Assembly (NCBI RefSeq): GCF_003258315.1
Contig: NZ_CP030032.1
Location: 1,936,001-2,000,000 of the forward strand
Direction of reading: 5' to 3'
DNA from: Bradymonas sediminis
Lineage (GTDB): Bacteria; Myxococcota_A; Bradymonadia; Bradymonadales; Bradymonadaceae
DNA: 64,000 nt
Part shown: positions 54,106-62,077 of the stretch, piece after piece
How positions within the stretch are numbered: the first letter of the stretch is position 1
Layout: each line of letters begins with the position of its first letter
Program-made: the position numbers and the translations under genes
Notes under the pieces: model-generated
The model's database searches: none
What the model was told of the DNA's origin: nothing
The model's input: the letters and a program-made list of their open reading frames with translations, nothing else

Positions 54106-55121
54106 GTCGATTCATTTTAAAACGTCTGATCGGCAGTGTTTTTGTGCTGCTGACCATCGTGACGCTGGCGCTGTGGATTACGCGCATGGCGCCGAGTAAT
54201 CCGTGTCTCAAAGAGCGTGCGACCAATACCTGCGGGTGCATTGCGGTAAACAAATTGGATCGACCGGTGTTCCCGGTCTATACAAGCGTTCCGCTGGAGC
54301 CGGTGGAGGCGTGCGACGCCTGGGAGCCGGCCTCCGAGGTGACGCTTGGGCCGATCCATATTTTGACCTCGGGTTGGGGCGATACGCAATATGCGCATTA
54401 TATGATCCCGTTATTGACCAGCTTTGACCTTGGCCAGAGCATGAAGACGGACCGAGGCGTCGGCGAGACGCTGTGGGCAGCGCTTCCTTATACGCTGCAA
54501 CTGGGTCTGCAAGCGCTCTTCGTGGCGCTTCTGATCGGCGTGCCGGCCGGGCTCTATGCCGGGCTGCGCCAGAACACGATGGCCGACTACTCGACCATGA
54601 CCCTGGCGATGATCGGCGTGAGCATCCCGAACTTCGTGCTCGGGCCGCTCTTGATCATGTTCTTCGCGCTGGACCTGGGCTGGTTCCGCCCCAACGGGTG
54701 GGATAGCTGGGTCGACAGCGTGCTGCCGAGCATCACGCTCGGGCTGTATTATGCCGCCTATATCGCGCGCCTGACGCGCGGCGGTATGCTCGAAATTATC
54801 CGCAAAGACTTCATCCGAACCGCGCGCGCCAAGGGGCTGACCGAGCACGCGGTGGTCGTCGCCCACGCCATGCGCGGGGCGATTTTGCCGGTGGTCAGCT
54901 ATATGGGCCCCGCGGTCGCGGCGCTCCTGGCCGGCTCGGTTGTCGTCGAAGAAATCTTCAACCTCCCGGGCGTCGGCAAGCTCTTCGTGCGCGCCGCGCT
55001 CAATCGCGACTATAATATGGTCCTGGGAACCGTCATTTTGTACTCCACGGTTTTGGTCTTCCTGAACCTCCTCGTCGACATTCTTTATACGGTCATTGAC
55101 CCGCGGGTGAGCTATGATTGA
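54102..55121 (+). CDS. oppB: Oligopeptide ABC permease OppB, with a cysteine-containing periplasmic loop
   Basis: A 339-residue inner-membrane permease. Six or so membrane segments and the EAA-like ATPase-coupling loop (IRKDFIRTARAKGLTEHAVV) are normal. The first periplasmic loop (residues about 31-110) is longer than in model OppB and contains four cysteines (NPC, NTCGC, EAC), which could form disulfides. The start codon is GTG 54102, overlapping the oppA stop by 4 bases. The next gene overlaps by 8 bases. Confidence 0.94.
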   Translation: MSRFILKRLIGSVFVLLTIVTLALWITRMAPSNPCLKERATNTCGCIAVNKLDRPVFPVYTSVPLEPVEACDAWEPASEVTLGPIHILTSGWGDTQYAHYMIPLLTSFDLGQSMKTDRGVGETLWAALPYTLQLGLQALFVALLIGVPAGLYAGLRQNTMADYSTMTLAMIGVSIPNFVLGPLLIMFFALDLGWFRPNGWDSWVDSVLPSITLGLYYAAYIARLTRGGMLEIIRKDFIRTARAKGLTEHAVVVAHAMRGAILPVVSYMGPAVAALLAGSVVVEEIFNLPGVGKLFVRAALNRDYNMVLGTVILYSTVLVFLNLLVDILYTVIDPRVSYD

Positions 55122-56475
55122 TCCGCAAGCAAAAGAAGACGCAGGCGGGGCAGACGTCCAACTCGTGGTCGGAACCAGCCTGTGGAAGGACGCCTTCCGC
55201 AGACTGCGCAAAAATAAGGCCGCGATGGCCGGCCTTTTGGTCGTCGCGTTTATGGCGATTTGCGCGCTGGCTTACCCGGTCATCTCTAGCTCGATCACCC
55301 GCTTTTCGCTCGACGAGCAGCACTTATTCGTCGTGCCAAAACCGCCGGGCGCGCGCAGCGTTCCCTCGACCTACTATAAGATGATGCCCCCAGAAGGGGA
55401 CCTCGCCTTCGAGAAGGTCGACCGGGACGGTGACGGGTTTATCACCGAGCAAGAGATCGAAGAGGCCTATCGGCGCTACGAATTCGCCCAGGTCGACACC
55501 GACGGTGACGGGTTTCTCACCTACGAAGAATATGTGAACGCGCCGCTGAGCCTCGCGCCGCCGGAGTTCATCCCGGATTGCGCGAAGTGGAAGATCGCCA
55601 AGAAAAGCATGGCGCCGCCCGAGAATCGCTATGTCTTTGAGTGCGACGCGAACGAAGACGGCCTGATGGCCTATGAGAACGCGGGGAAACTCGTCGCGCT
55701 GGTGAGCGCGAGCGAGGCGCGAAATATCCTCAACCGCTTCGACGCCGACCACGACCTGGGGCTTAATCAGCAGGAGTATATCGGCCTGCCGCGCCCCGAG
55801 ATCAACCGCCTCGGCACCGACAAGCTCGGCCGCGACCTGCTCACCCGTCTTGTCTACGGCGCGCGCATCTCGCTGGCCGTCGGCCTGCTCGCCACGCTCG
55901 TGTCGCTGCTGATCGGCGTGAGCTGGGGCGCGACCGCCGGGTTCCTGGGCGGAAAGGTCGACAATATCATGATGCGCATCGTCGACGTCATGTACGGCAT
56001 GCCCTTTATGATCCTGATTATCCTTTTGGTGTCGGTCTTCGGCTCGGATATCGTGATCCTCTTCGTCGCGCTCGGGGCCATTCAATGGCTGACGATGGCG
56101 CGTATTGTGCGCGGGCAGGTCATCAGCCTCAAAGAGCAGGAGTTCGTCGAGGCCGCGCGCTGCATCGGCGTGTCGACCCCCGGGATCATCTTCAAGCACC
56201 TCATCCCCAACGCGCTCGGCCCCATCATCGTCTACACGACGCTGACGGTCCCGGCGGTCATGTTGGAAGAAGCCTTCTTGAGCTTCCTTGGCCTGGGTAT
56301 CCAGGCGCCACTGACCTCATGGGGAGCCCTGGCAAGCGAAGGGCGTCAGATCATGCGCACCGCGCCGTGGGTCATCCTCGCCTCGGGTGGTGCTCTGGCC
56401 GTCACGCTGATGAGCCTGAACTTTTTGGGCGATGGCCTGCGCGACGCCCTGGACCCCCAGATCCGCAAGGACTGA
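55114..56475 (+). CDS. oppC: Oligopeptide ABC permease OppC with an inserted EF-hand module
   Basis: A 453-residue permease, about 150 residues longer than typical OppC. TM1 is near residues 37-60. A periplasmic insertion at about 65-228 separates it from the usual RLGTDKLGRDLLTRLVYGAR. The insertion has two canonical EF-hand loops (DRDGDGFITEQE, 103-114; DTDGDGFLTYEE, 128-139) and two imperfect ones (178-189, Asn at position 12; 210-221, Leu at position 6). The remainder has five membrane segments and a normal coupling loop (LKEQEFVEAARCIGVST). The frame is continuous, with no sign of a frameshift or fusion artefact. The start overlaps oppB by 8 bases. Confidence 0.94.
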   Translation: MIDPQAKEDAGGADVQLVVGTSLWKDAFRRLRKNKAAMAGLLVVAFMAICALAYPVISSSITRFSLDEQHLFVVPKPPGARSVPSTYYKMMPPEGDLAFEKVDRDGDGFITEQEIEEAYRRYEFAQVDTDGDGFLTYEEYVNAPLSLAPPEFIPDCAKWKIAKKSMAPPENRYVFECDANEDGLMAYENAGKLVALVSASEARNILNRFDADHDLGLNQQEYIGLPRPEINRLGTDKLGRDLLTRLVYGARISLAVGLLATLVSLLIGVSWGATAGFLGGKVDNIMMRIVDVMYGMPFMILIILLVSVFGSDIVILFVALGAIQWLTMARIVRGQVISLKEQEFVEAARCIGVSTPGIIFKHLIPNALGPIIVYTTLTVPAVMLEEAFLSFLGLGIQAPLTSWGALASEGRQIMRTAPWVILASGGALAVTLMSLNFLGDGLRDALDPQIRKD

Positions 56476-56489
56476 GCTCCGGGATTGTG

Positions 56490-56509
56490 GGCCGCCGACA
56501 CCGGCGGCC
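56490..56509 (+). other. Stem-loop between oppC and oppD
   Basis: GGCCGCCG pairs with CGGCGGCC around ACAC, 14 bases after the oppC stop and with no T-run. It may tune the relative level of the ATPase genes. Confidence 0.45.
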
Positions 56510-56556
56510 TAATTTGACTCATTTTAGTACGCAGCATTTTTAAGGAATCGGCGATT

Positions 56557-57726
56557 ATGACCGAAGTATCCGAGAAAACCGAAGTCCAAACGAGCACTAC
56601 TTCGCCTGGCGAAGACGAGCGTCCCAAGATCCTCGACGTGCGCAATCTCAAGACCCATTTTAGCGTCGACGGCGGCACGGTCCGCGCGGTTGACGGCGTG
56701 AGCTTTTCGGTGCGCCGCGGCGAGTCCGTGGGCATCGTCGGAGAGTCCGGGTCGGGTAAGTCGGTCACCCAGATCTCGATCCTCGGGCTTATCCCGACGC
56801 CTCCCGGCCGAATCGCCGGCGGCGAGATTTTCTTCCAGGGCGAAGACCTGCTCAAGAAGTCGAAGAGCGAGATGCGAAAGATCCGGGGCAACCAGATCTC
56901 GATGATCTGGCAGGACCCGATGACCAGCTTGAACCCCTTCTTGCGCATCTCGCGCCAGCTCATGGAGCCGCTGCGCATCCACAAGGGCATGGACAAGGTC
57001 GAGGCGCGCAAAAAGGCCATCGAGATGCTCGAGAAGGTCGGCATCCCGGGCGCCGCCCAGCGTATCGACCAATATCCGCATCAATTCTCGGGCGGTATGC
57101 GCCAGCGCGTCATGATCGCCATGGCGCTGCTGTGCGAGCCTGCGCTGCTCATCGCCGACGAGCCGACCACCGCGCTCGACGTGACCATTCAGGCGCAGAT
57201 CCTCGAGCTTATCAAGAGCCTGCGCACCGACTTCGGCACCAGCGTCGTCACCATCACCCATGACCTGGGCGTGGTCGCCGGCATCTCGGACCGCGTCATC
57301 GTGATGTACGCCGGGCGCATCATGGAAGAGGCCGCCGCCGACGACCTCTTCTATCATCCGGCCCATCCCTACACCGTCGGCCTGCTTAAGAGCGTGCCGC
57401 GCCTGGACCGGGGCCGCGTCGAAGAGTTGATCCCGATCGAGGGTCTGCCGCCCGATACCTCCAAAGATATCCCCGGCTGCCCCTTCGCCGACCGCTGCTC
57501 CTGGGCGGTCGACAAATGTCGCCAGAAATTCCCCGAGCCGGTCGAATTTGAAGACGGACACCGCTCCTATTGCTGGCGCGCCAAAGAAGTCTACGCCGCC
57601 AAATTGGGCACCCGCTCCGCCCCCGGCCACGCCCACGCGGTCGAGGCACGGATTCGCGCCGGCGGCAGCATCGAATTAGACGCAACGAACGCATCACAGA
57701 AGGACCAGGGAGGCGACGATGTCTGA
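56557..57726 (+). CDS. oppD: Oligopeptide ABC ATPase OppD
   Basis: A 389-residue ATPase. Walker A GESGSGKS, signature FSGGMRQR, Walker [13 protein letters not shown], switch THD. The C-terminal cysteine cluster (GCPFADRC...DKC...SYCW) is the 4Fe-4S or zinc-like site of Opp/Dpp ATPases. An acidic N-terminal extension of about 20 residues is unusual but mild. AAGGA lies 10 bases before ATG 56557. Confidence 0.96.
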   Translation: MTEVSEKTEVQTSTTSPGEDERPKILDVRNLKTHFSVDGGTVRAVDGVSFSVRRGESVGIVGESGSGKSVTQISILGLIPTPPGRIAGGEIFFQGEDLLKKSKSEMRKIRGNQISMIWQDPMTSLNPFLRISRQLMEPLRIHKGMDKVEARKKAIEMLEKVGIPGAAQRIDQYPHQFSGGMRQRVMIAMALLCEPALLIADEPTTALDVTIQAQILELIKSLRTDFGTSVVTITHDLGVVAGISDRVIVMYAGRIMEEAAADDLFYHPAHPYTVGLLKSVPRLDRGRVEELIPIEGLPPDTSKDIPGCPFADRCSWAVDKCRQKFPEPVEFEDGHRSYCWRAKEVYAAKLGTRSAPGHAHAVEARIRAGGSIELDATNASQKDQGGDDV

Positions 57727-58885
57727 AGTAATGGCCGAGAGCGAAAAGAAATCGACGGCGACTGACAAGGACGCAAAAGTCACCCCCGACACCCAGAAGG
57801 CAGCGACCCAAGAGGCCGCCGAGAAGCCCGCGCTCGCCGCGAATAAGAAGACGGCTGGCGCCAAGCCCGACGCCAAGGCGCTGGTGCGCGTCGAGGGCCT
57901 CAAGATGCACTTCCCGGTGTATAAGGGTCTCTTTGTGCGCAAAGAAGTCCGCCGCGTGCGCGCGGTCGACGGGTTGACCTTCGAGATCTACGACGGCGAG
58001 ACCCTGGGGCTTGTCGGCGAGTCGGGGTGCGGTAAATCGACCACCGGGCGCTCGATTATCCAGCTCTATACGCCCACCGAGGGCAGAGTCTTCTTCGAAG
58101 ACGAAGACCTCACGAAGTTGAGCCCGGCCGAGATGCATAAGAAGCGTCGCGATATCCAGATGATCTTCCAGGACCCCTACGCCTCGCTGAACCCGCGAAT
58201 GACGGTCGGCGATATCATCGCCGAGCCGCTGCGCGTGCATAATCTGGCCAAGGGCGACGAGGTCGACCGCCAGGTGCAGGAGTTGATGACCATCGTCGGG
58301 CTCGACCCGCGCTACGTGCGCCGCTATCCGCACGAGTTTTCGGGTGGGCAGCGCCAGCGCATCGGCGTGGCGCGCGCGCTGGCGAGCAAGCCGAAATTCA
58401 TCGTCGCCGACGAGCCGATCAGCGCCCTGGACGTGTCCATTCAGGCGCAGATCATGAACCTGCTCAACGATCTGCAAGAAGAGTTCGGCCTGACCTACCT
58501 CTTCATCGCCCATGACCTCGCCGCGGTGCGCCATATCTCGGACCGCATCGCCGTGATGTACCTGGGGCGCATGGCCGAGCTCACCGACGCCGACACCCTC
58601 TACGAGAAACCGCTGCATCCCTATACCGAGGCGTTGATCTCGGCTGTGCCGATTCCCGACCCCGAGGTCGAGGCGACGCGCAAGCGCATCGTGCTCGAGG
58701 GCGACGTCCCAAGCCCGCTGAACCCGCCGTCGGGCTGTGTCTTCCACACCCGCTGCCCTTACGCCTTTGAGCGCTGCAAAAAGGACGTCCCGGATTTTCG
58801 AGAGGTCGAGCCGGGCCACTGGGTCGCCTGCCATCTGACTGACGAGCCGGAGCGCCGCGACGGCGTCGACCCGACTGAGAGCTGA
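57719..58885 (+). CDS. oppF: Oligopeptide ABC ATPase OppF
   Basis: A 388-residue ATPase that pairs with OppD. After a Lys/Ala/Glu-rich N-terminal extension of about 52 residues comes the normal domain: Walker [17 protein letters not shown] signature, [12 protein letters not shown] Walker B, AHD switch and the C-terminal [14 protein letters not shown] cluster. GGGAGG lies 5 bases before ATG 57719, which overlaps oppD by 8 bases. Confidence 0.96.
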   Translation: MSEVMAESEKKSTATDKDAKVTPDTQKAATQEAAEKPALAANKKTAGAKPDAKALVRVEGLKMHFPVYKGLFVRKEVRRVRAVDGLTFEIYDGETLGLVGESGCGKSTTGRSIIQLYTPTEGRVFFEDEDLTKLSPAEMHKKRRDIQMIFQDPYASLNPRMTVGDIIAEPLRVHNLAKGDEVDRQVQELMTIVGLDPRYVRRYPHEFSGGQRQRIGVARALASKPKFIVADEPISALDVSIQAQIMNLLNDLQEEFGLTYLFIAHDLAAVRHISDRIAVMYLGRMAELTDADTLYEKPLHPYTEALISAVPIPDPEVEATRKRIVLEGDVPSPLNPPSGCVFHTRCPYAFERCKKDVPDFREVEPGHWVACHLTDEPERRDGVDPTES

Positions 58886-58924
58886 TATTTCGATCATTTT
58901 AAGGGGTGCGGCTTCTTGTCTTTA

Positions 58925-58964
58925 GCGATACACTAACGCAACTAGCATTGCGTTAGTGTATCGC
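58925..58964. repeat. Perfect 17-bp inverted repeat upstream of the RCK channel gene
   Basis: GCGATACACTAACGCAA and its exact reverse complement are separated by 6 bases, 39 bases after oppF and 16 bases before the channel ATG. No T-run follows on either strand, so a terminator is unlikely. The arms contain no obvious ribosome-binding site. It could be an operator or RNA processing site. Confidence 0.75.
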
Positions 58965-58980
58965 CTGTTGGGATGTGTCG

Positions 58981-60444
58981 ATGAATAGAAAACGTCAAAT
59001 CAGGCGGTTCTTAGAAGCACCTGCCGTGGAAGTCGTGATCGCGCTCCTTATCGTGATCTCAGTCGGACTCCTCTTTGTGGAAGTCGGCACACCTACCGAC
59101 TCGCCCGATTACGCCAAAATTGTCTTCATCAACGACCTGCTCACGCTGGGATTTATCGGCGAGCTCTTTTTGCGATTTTACGCGGAGCCGCGAAAGGAGC
59201 GCTTCTTTCGCAAATGCTGGTACGATATCCTCGCCGTGTTGCCGGCGCTGCGCATCCTGCGCGTGTTTCGCATGCTGCGCCTGTTGCGCCTATACCGGGT
59301 GAGCCTGCTGGCGATGGAGCGGCTAAAGGAGCGCTCCGGGCTCTTTAAGGTCGTGCGCGTCGAATATCTGATGATTGCCCTGGGGCTATTCACCGCGACG
59401 CTGATGGGTGGCCTGTCGATGCGGGTCGCCGAGGGCGGCTATAACGGCGAATTTGGCACATTCGAGCAGACCCTCTGGTACGCGGTGATGACGATTATCG
59501 CCGGCGAGCCCACCGGCGGTGACCCGACCAGCTCGCTGGGGCGTTTTATCACGCTCTCGTTGATGATCACCGGCCTGACGTTATTTGCCGTCCTCACCGG
59601 TACGGTGTCGGCCGTCATGATCGATTTGCTCAAAGACATAAGGATCAGTGGAATGGAACTCGAAGACTTAGACGAACACGTCATTATTTGCGGCTGGAAT
59701 CCGTCGGGGAGCGTCATTCTCTCCGAGCTATTGCACGACCATAAAAAGAGCGATCCCTCAAAGAAGAGGCGCTCGCGCAGGCGAAAGAAGAAGTCCGACT
59801 TGGACACCAAGCAATATGTCATTATCTCGGAGGCCGACTCGGTATGCGTCGACGAGGTGGTGTCGCAGCACCCGGGCCGGGTGATGACGATGGTGGGGGA
59901 TTATACGCGGCTGGAGGTGCTCAAGCGGGCGCGCATCGAGCGCGCGAGCACCGCGATTCTGTTGGCCGACGCGACCATCCCCGGGCGCTCCGCCCAGGAC
60001 CAGGACGCGCGCAGCGTGCTCGCCGCGATGCTGGTGGAGAAGGCCGGCTCAGATATCTACACCATCGTCCAGCTCAATAACCGCGACAACGAGACGAGCC
60101 TCAAGGGCATGGGGGTCGAGGAGATTATCGTCAGCGAGGAATACGTCGGCAACCTGGTCGCGACGATGACCCGGAATAAGGGCATCGTTACAATTTTGGA
60201 TGATTTGCTCACCGCCAAATACGGCGAGCAATTCTTCCGCGAGGAGATCCCCGCCGAGATGGTGGGCATGGACGTCGGCGAAGCGATTCCGCACCTGAAG
60301 CGAAATTACGACGCTATTTTGATCGCGGTGGACTTGAATAACGGAAATTGCGGGCGGGATGGTTTTTTGGTCAACCCGCCCGTTGATTTTAAGCTCGAGG
60401 CCGGGCACCGGCTATTTGTCGCGGCGCCCGAGTCCCTGAGCTAA
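58981..60444 (+). CDS. Voltage-sensor-like ion channel with RCK domains and atypical pore
   Basis: A 487-residue protein. S1-S4-like segments include ILRVFRMLRLLRLYR with Arg at every third position (91-106). A pore region follows, with pore helix FEQTLWYAVMTII and a filter region IIAGEPTGGDP instead of TVGYGD, then an S6-like helix (LFAVLTGTVSAVM). The C-terminal half holds two RCK/TrkA-like domains (HVIICGWNPSGSVILSELL), interrupted near 254-272 by a run of basic residues. Ion selectivity cannot be predicted. ATG 58981 was chosen over GTG 58975; TTGGGA lies upstream. Confidence 0.85.
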   Translation: MNRKRQIRRFLEAPAVEVVIALLIVISVGLLFVEVGTPTDSPDYAKIVFINDLLTLGFIGELFLRFYAEPRKERFFRKCWYDILAVLPALRILRVFRMLRLLRLYRVSLLAMERLKERSGLFKVVRVEYLMIALGLFTATLMGGLSMRVAEGGYNGEFGTFEQTLWYAVMTIIAGEPTGGDPTSSLGRFITLSLMITGLTLFAVLTGTVSAVMIDLLKDIRISGMELEDLDEHVIICGWNPSGSVILSELLHDHKKSDPSKKRRSRRRKKKSDLDTKQYVIISEADSVCVDEVVSQHPGRVMTMVGDYTRLEVLKRARIERASTAILLADATIPGRSAQDQDARSVLAAMLVEKAGSDIYTIVQLNNRDNETSLKGMGVEEIIVSEEYVGNLVATMTRNKGIVTILDDLLTAKYGEQFFREEIPAEMVGMDVGEAIPHLKRNYDAILIAVDLNNGNCGRDGFLVNPPVDFKLEAGHRLFVAAPESLS

Positions 60445-60453
60445 GGCGGCGCC

Positions 60454-61806
60454 TTATTTGCCGCGCGCTTCGAGCCAGCCGGTGTGGAAGTCGCCGGCGA
60501 CGAAGTCTTCGTCCCTCAAGAGCTCGGCGTGCATCGAGAGATTGGTGACCAATTCCTCGATTTGGTACGCGTCGAGCGCGCCGCGCATGCGCGCGATGGC
60601 CTCGTCGCGGTCCGCGCCGTGCGTGATGAGTTTGGCGAGCATCGGGTCATAATAGGGGGTGACCTCGGAGTCGGCGTGCACGCCGGAGTCGACGCGCACG
60701 CCCGGGCCGCTTGGCTCCGTGTAGGCGCCGATATGCCCCGGGGCGGGCATAAATTTTTTGGCCGGGTTCTCGGCGTAGATCCGACACTCAATCGCGTGCC
60801 CGCTGATCGTAAGCGCGTCCTGCGACATCGGCAGCGACTCGCCGAAGGCCACCCGAATCTGCCACTCCACCAGGTCGACGCCGGTGATCTCCTCGGTCAC
60901 CGTATGCTCGACCTGAAGGCGGGTATTCATCTCGATAAAATAGAAGCTTGCGTCTTCGCCGACGATAAACTCGAGCGTGCCGGCGTTGGTATATTCGGTC
61001 GCGTTGACCAGGGCGAGGGCGGCTTCGGTCATGCGCGCGCGCAGGTTGATATCCTCGTGTTTCGAGACGAAAGGCGAGGGTGCTTCTTCGATCACTTTTT
61101 GGTGGCGCCGCTGCACGCTGCACTCGCGCTCAAAAAGATGCACGGCGTTGCCGTGGGTATCGGCGATGACCTGCACCTCGATATGACGTGGGTTTTGGAT
61201 ATAGCGCTCGATATAAATCGTGTCGTCGCCAAAGGACGACATCGCGCGGCGCTGGCAGGACTGGTAGGCCTTGCGCAATTTCTTCTCATTCTTGGCGACC
61301 TTCATGCCGATGCCGCCGCCACCTGCCGCCGCCTTGACGAGCACCGGGTAACCCAACTCCTCAGCAGCCGCGACCGCGGCGTCTTCATCGGCGACCGGAC
61401 CCGGCGAGCCGGGGACCACCGGGACACCGGCCTTCTCAGCGACCGTGCGCGCCTGGGCCTTGTCGCCCATGAGCTCCATGACCTGCGAGCGCGGGCCGAT
61501 AAAGACGATGCCGGCCTGCTCGACCATCTCGACAAAGCGCGCGTTCTCGCTGAGCAATCCGTAGCCCGGGTGCACGGCCTGCGCGCCGCTTTCTTGGGCG
61601 ACCCGCAGAATCCGCTCCATATTAAGATAACTCTTTCCCACCGGCGCCTCGCCGATCAGATGCGCCTCGTCAGCCAAGCGCACATGCGCCGCGTCGGCGT
61701 CCGCGTCGCTATACACCGCAATGGTGTGAATCCCCATGCGCTGACAGGTGCGGATCACACGAACGGCGATTTCGCCACGATTGGCAATCAGAATTTTATC
61801 GAACAT
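60454..61806 (-). CDS. accC: Acetyl/acyl-CoA carboxylase biotin carboxylase subunit
   Basis: Carboxylates the biotin of a carrier protein using ATP and bicarbonate, the first step of malonyl-CoA or related synthesis. The 450-residue product has the ATP-grasp fold: KILIANRGEIAVRVIR, GGGGIGMKVA, the ECSVQRRHQKVIEEAPS block and EMNTRLQVEHTVTE. There is no biotin-carrier domain. No accB or carboxyltransferase gene is adjacent, so whether it serves fatty-acid synthesis or an acyl-CoA carboxylase is open. A promoter candidate lies at 61890-61918. Confidence 0.94.
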   Translation of the reverse strand: MFDKILIANRGEIAVRVIRTCQRMGIHTIAVYSDADADAAHVRLADEAHLIGEAPVGKSYLNMERILRVAQESGAQAVHPGYGLLSENARFVEMVEQAGIVFIGPRSQVMELMGDKAQARTVAEKAGVPVVPGSPGPVADEDAAVAAAEELGYPVLVKAAAGGGGIGMKVAKNEKKLRKAYQSCQRRAMSSFGDDTIYIERYIQNPRHIEVQVIADTHGNAVHLFERECSVQRRHQKVIEEAPSPFVSKHEDINLRARMTEAALALVNATEYTNAGTLEFIVGEDASFYFIEMNTRLQVEHTVTEEITGVDLVEWQIRVAFGESLPMSQDALTISGHAIECRIYAENPAKKFMPAPGHIGAYTEPSGPGVRVDSGVHADSEVTPYYDPMLAKLITHGADRDEAIARMRGALDAYQIEELVTNLSMHAELLRDEDFVAGDFHTGWLEARGK

Positions 61807-61889
61807 TTTTATCCTATTTTTAGAGGCGCGGCGGGTCTTTCGGCGCGATGTGGTTGGGGTGCTTATGGGCAGAAGATATTGTTGCTCTG

Positions 61890-61918
61890 AGTTAACATAG
61901 CGGGGCGATTTGCGTCAA
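61890..61918 (-). promoter_or_regulatory. Candidate accC promoter
   Basis: On the minus strand TTGACG (61918-61913) and a 17-base spacer lead to TTAACT (61895-61890), about 80 bases before the accC ATG at 61806. The -10 box is weak. The rest of 61807-62077 has no gene. Confidence 0.35.
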
Positions 61919-62077
61919 TTTCGAGGCATCTCATTGGGGCGTGACGTTTGTCCCTGCGGGTCTGTGAAGCGCCCCGCGGGAGCAACCGTAGATCTTCCCC
62001 ACTGGCGAAGATGTCGCGCAGCGGCAGAAGGGGGGCTGCGTACCCGCAAAGCGTCCCCCACCGCCGACGCGGCAATC

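Noticed and set aside
55399-55788. The OppC insertion as a frameshift or gene fusion artefact
   Set aside because: The frame is continuous on both sides, the membrane topology stays sensible, and codon use resembles the flanking parts.
57386-58897. Long antisense frame across oppD and oppF
   Set aside because: Both opp ATPases are intact and the frame is a GC-bias artefact.
58925-58964. The inverted repeat as an ordinary rho-independent terminator
   Set aside because: No T-run follows the stem on either strand, unlike the other terminators of the window.
60484-61890. 468-codon open frame on the plus strand across accC
   Set aside because: Antisense to a complete biotin carboxylase gene; no family-like features.
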